Assembly: GCA_903915615.1 (NCBI GenBank)
Contig: CAIWTR010000354.1
Location: 1 to 7,153 of the forward strand
Length of the DNA stretch: 7,153 nucleotides
Direction: 5' to 3'
Source: an uncultured Armatimonadota bacterium
GTDB taxonomy: Bacteria > Armatimonadota > Armatimonadia > Armatimonadales > Armatimonadaceae
Positions within the stretch are counted from its first letter, which is position 1. Each line of letters starts with the position of its first letter. Both the position numbers and the translations under genes were made by a program. Below are positions 6,088 to 7,153 of the stretch, in pieces. The notes under the pieces were generated by a model. The model did not search any database and was not told the DNA's origin. It saw only the letters and a program-made list of their open reading frames with translations.

Positions 6088-7089
6088 TTAGCTGAGCGCC
6101 TTAGGGGCAATCATCGAGAGGTAGCTTGTATAGCGATGTTCAGACAGCTTTCCTTTTGCAAGTTGAGCCTTCACTGCGCATCCCGGTTCGCTGTCATGCC
6201 GGCAGTTTGCAAATCGGCAGTCATTGACGACGGAGGACATTTCTGGAAAACACCACGCGATGTCATCCGGGGGCAGGTCCCAAAATTCGACTTGACGTAG
6301 ACCCGGCGTATCCGCGACCCAACCGCCGCACTCGAGCGGCAGGAGACTGGCCCGGACAGTTGTATGCCTGCCGGCGTGGGTGACATCACCGGTGATGCCA
6401 ATCTTCAGCGCGAGTCCAGGCTGTAGGCAGTTAAGCAGGGATGACTTTCCGACGCCGCTTGGGCCACATAGCGCGGAAATCCTGCCAGATAAGGCATCTC
6501 GGAGCTCTTCAATCCCATCCCCAGTGGCCTTGCTCGTACGAATGACCTGGTACCCGATGTCTTCGTAAAGCTTACAATAGGCATCAATGTCGGAGTCTGG
6601 TGGAAGATCACACTTGTTGATGACAATGACGCATTCAAGGTCATTATCCTCGGCAAGAACGAGAAAGCGGTCGAGCTTGTAGGGGTCAAGACGCGGCTCG
6701 GCAACGGCAAAAACGATGACAGCGAGCTCGAGATTTGCAACAAGGGTCTGGCGCTCGCGCTCATTGCCACTCTGACGCGCCAAAATCCCGCGGCGCTCAT
6801 AGACGTGCTCGATAACGCCTTCGCCGCTCGTGAAATCGATGGCAATCGCGACACGATCACCTACCGCACATGGGTCCGTTTCCTGGAGCTTTTTGACTTT
6901 TTCAACGCGCCGGGAATGATTTGCCGTCTCGGTAAATGTCAGGCGTTTCTTGAGGTTGCCACGTAGCTTGCAGCGTACCTTGGCGCCATCTGTCGTTTGG
7001 ACCAGATACTGTCCACGACCGGCTTCGAGAATCAGACCATCATACGTCTGAGCTGTTTCATCAGTCCTTATCGTCGTCACCCAGTCCAC
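6088..7089 (-). CDS. rsgA: Ribosome small subunit-dependent GTPase A (RsgA)
   Basis: RsgA is a circularly permuted GTPase that binds the 30S subunit and acts late in its assembly; GTP hydrolysis is stimulated by the subunit. The 333-residue protein has an N-terminal OB-fold (about 18-100: GLILEAGRGQYLVQTTDGAKVRCKLRG, AVGDRVAI), then the permuted G motifs: G4 NKCD (158-161), the SKATGDGIEEL stretch (186-196, G5 region), G1 P-loop GPSGVGKSS (209-217), G2 around RHTT (241-244), and G3 DTPG (260-263). The C-terminal zinc knuckle has Cys291, Cys296, His298 and Cys304. The start is a GTG at 7089; another GTG at 7080 is the only other nearby choice. Either one overlaps the end of the upstream frame, which suggests coupling. 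All catalytic and zinc-binding residues are intact. Confidence 0.96.
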   Translation of the reverse strand: MDWVTTIRTDETAQTYDGLILEAGRGQYLVQTTDGAKVRCKLRGNLKKRLTFTETANHSRRVEKVKKLQETDPCAVGDRVAIAIDFTSGEGVIEHVYERRGILARQSGNERERQTLVANLELAVIVFAVAEPRLDPYKLDRFLVLAEDNDLECVIVINKCDLPPDSDIDAYCKLYEDIGYQVIRTSKATGDGIEELRDALSGRISALCGPSGVGKSSLLNCLQPGLALKIGITGDVTHAGRHTTVRASLLPLECGGWVADTPGLRQVEFWDLPPDDIAWCFPEMSSVVNDCRFANCRHDSEPGCAVKAQLAKGKLSEHRYTSYLSMIAPKALS

Positions 7090-7153
7090 TGTTCTTAAAC
7101 ATCTTCTTTATCTTCGCATCCCGCTGTTTCCGCCGGATGCCATCCAGTAACCG
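7061..7153 (-). CDS. C-terminal end of an unrecognised upstream gene
   Basis: A frame is open from the right edge (7153) to a TGA at 7063-7061 and gives 30 residues: a basic stretch RRKQRDAKIKKMFKN followed by an acidic tail GLGDDDKD. The charged composition looks like a real protein C-terminus, but it is too short to place in a family. It overlaps the first 29 bases of rsgA as called (20 bases if rsgA starts at 7080), a pattern common between coupled genes. It could also be chance, since 30 open codons is weak evidence. Confidence 0.45.
   Translation of the reverse strand, partial: RLLDGIRRKQRDAKIKKMFKNSGLGDDDKD

Overview
The window looks like chromosomal DNA from a free-living, moderately GC-rich (mid-50s % by eye) heterotrophic bacterium. 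Class I PurE with PurK, a DUF3500 protein with a Tat-like signal, and a family GH95 fucosidase fit a soil or plant-polymer-degrading lineage. My best guess is Acidobacteriota (Terriglobia), but this rests on gene content and motif style only and is tentative. There are no phage genes, transposases, CRISPR arrays, rRNA or intact tRNA genes.

Every protein gene lies on the minus strand, so the reading order runs from high to low coordinates. At the right edge is the last 30 codons of an unrecognised gene (7153-7061). It overlaps the GTG start of rsgA (7089-6088), a ribosome-assembly GTPase. Next is a class I SAM-dependent methyltransferase (6030-5293). The 284-base gap 5292-5009 follows and contains a broken second copy of the methyltransferase 3' end (5209-5130). 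Then come a large GH95 alpha-L-fucosidase-type hydrolase (5008-2615), a 309-base gap with the only plus-strand signals in the window, purE-purK with a 4-base ATGA overlap (2305-684), and a DUF3500 protein that runs off the left edge (593-1).

Functionally the window mixes housekeeping genes (RsgA in 30S maturation; PurK and PurE for the two-step conversion of AIR to CAIR in purine synthesis) with accessory functions (fucoside hydrolysis, DUF3500, methyltransferase). Only purE and purK are clearly one transcription and translation unit.

Four things stand out. (1) The 3' end of the methyltransferase gene is duplicated; the final 15 codons differ only at silent positions, although the second copy is frameshifted and deleted. 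(2) A strong rho-independent terminator at 2525-2565 points along the plus strand, against every gene, and ends a stretch of consecutive hairpins; this is a candidate small RNA divergent from purE. (3) purE, the methyltransferase and the DUF3500 gene each have a -10-like hexamer only 6-8 bases before the start codon, two of them within an identical 12-mer, which suggests leaderless mRNAs. (4) The GH95 protein keeps its presumed catalytic residues but departs from family consensus around them and has no visible signal peptide.
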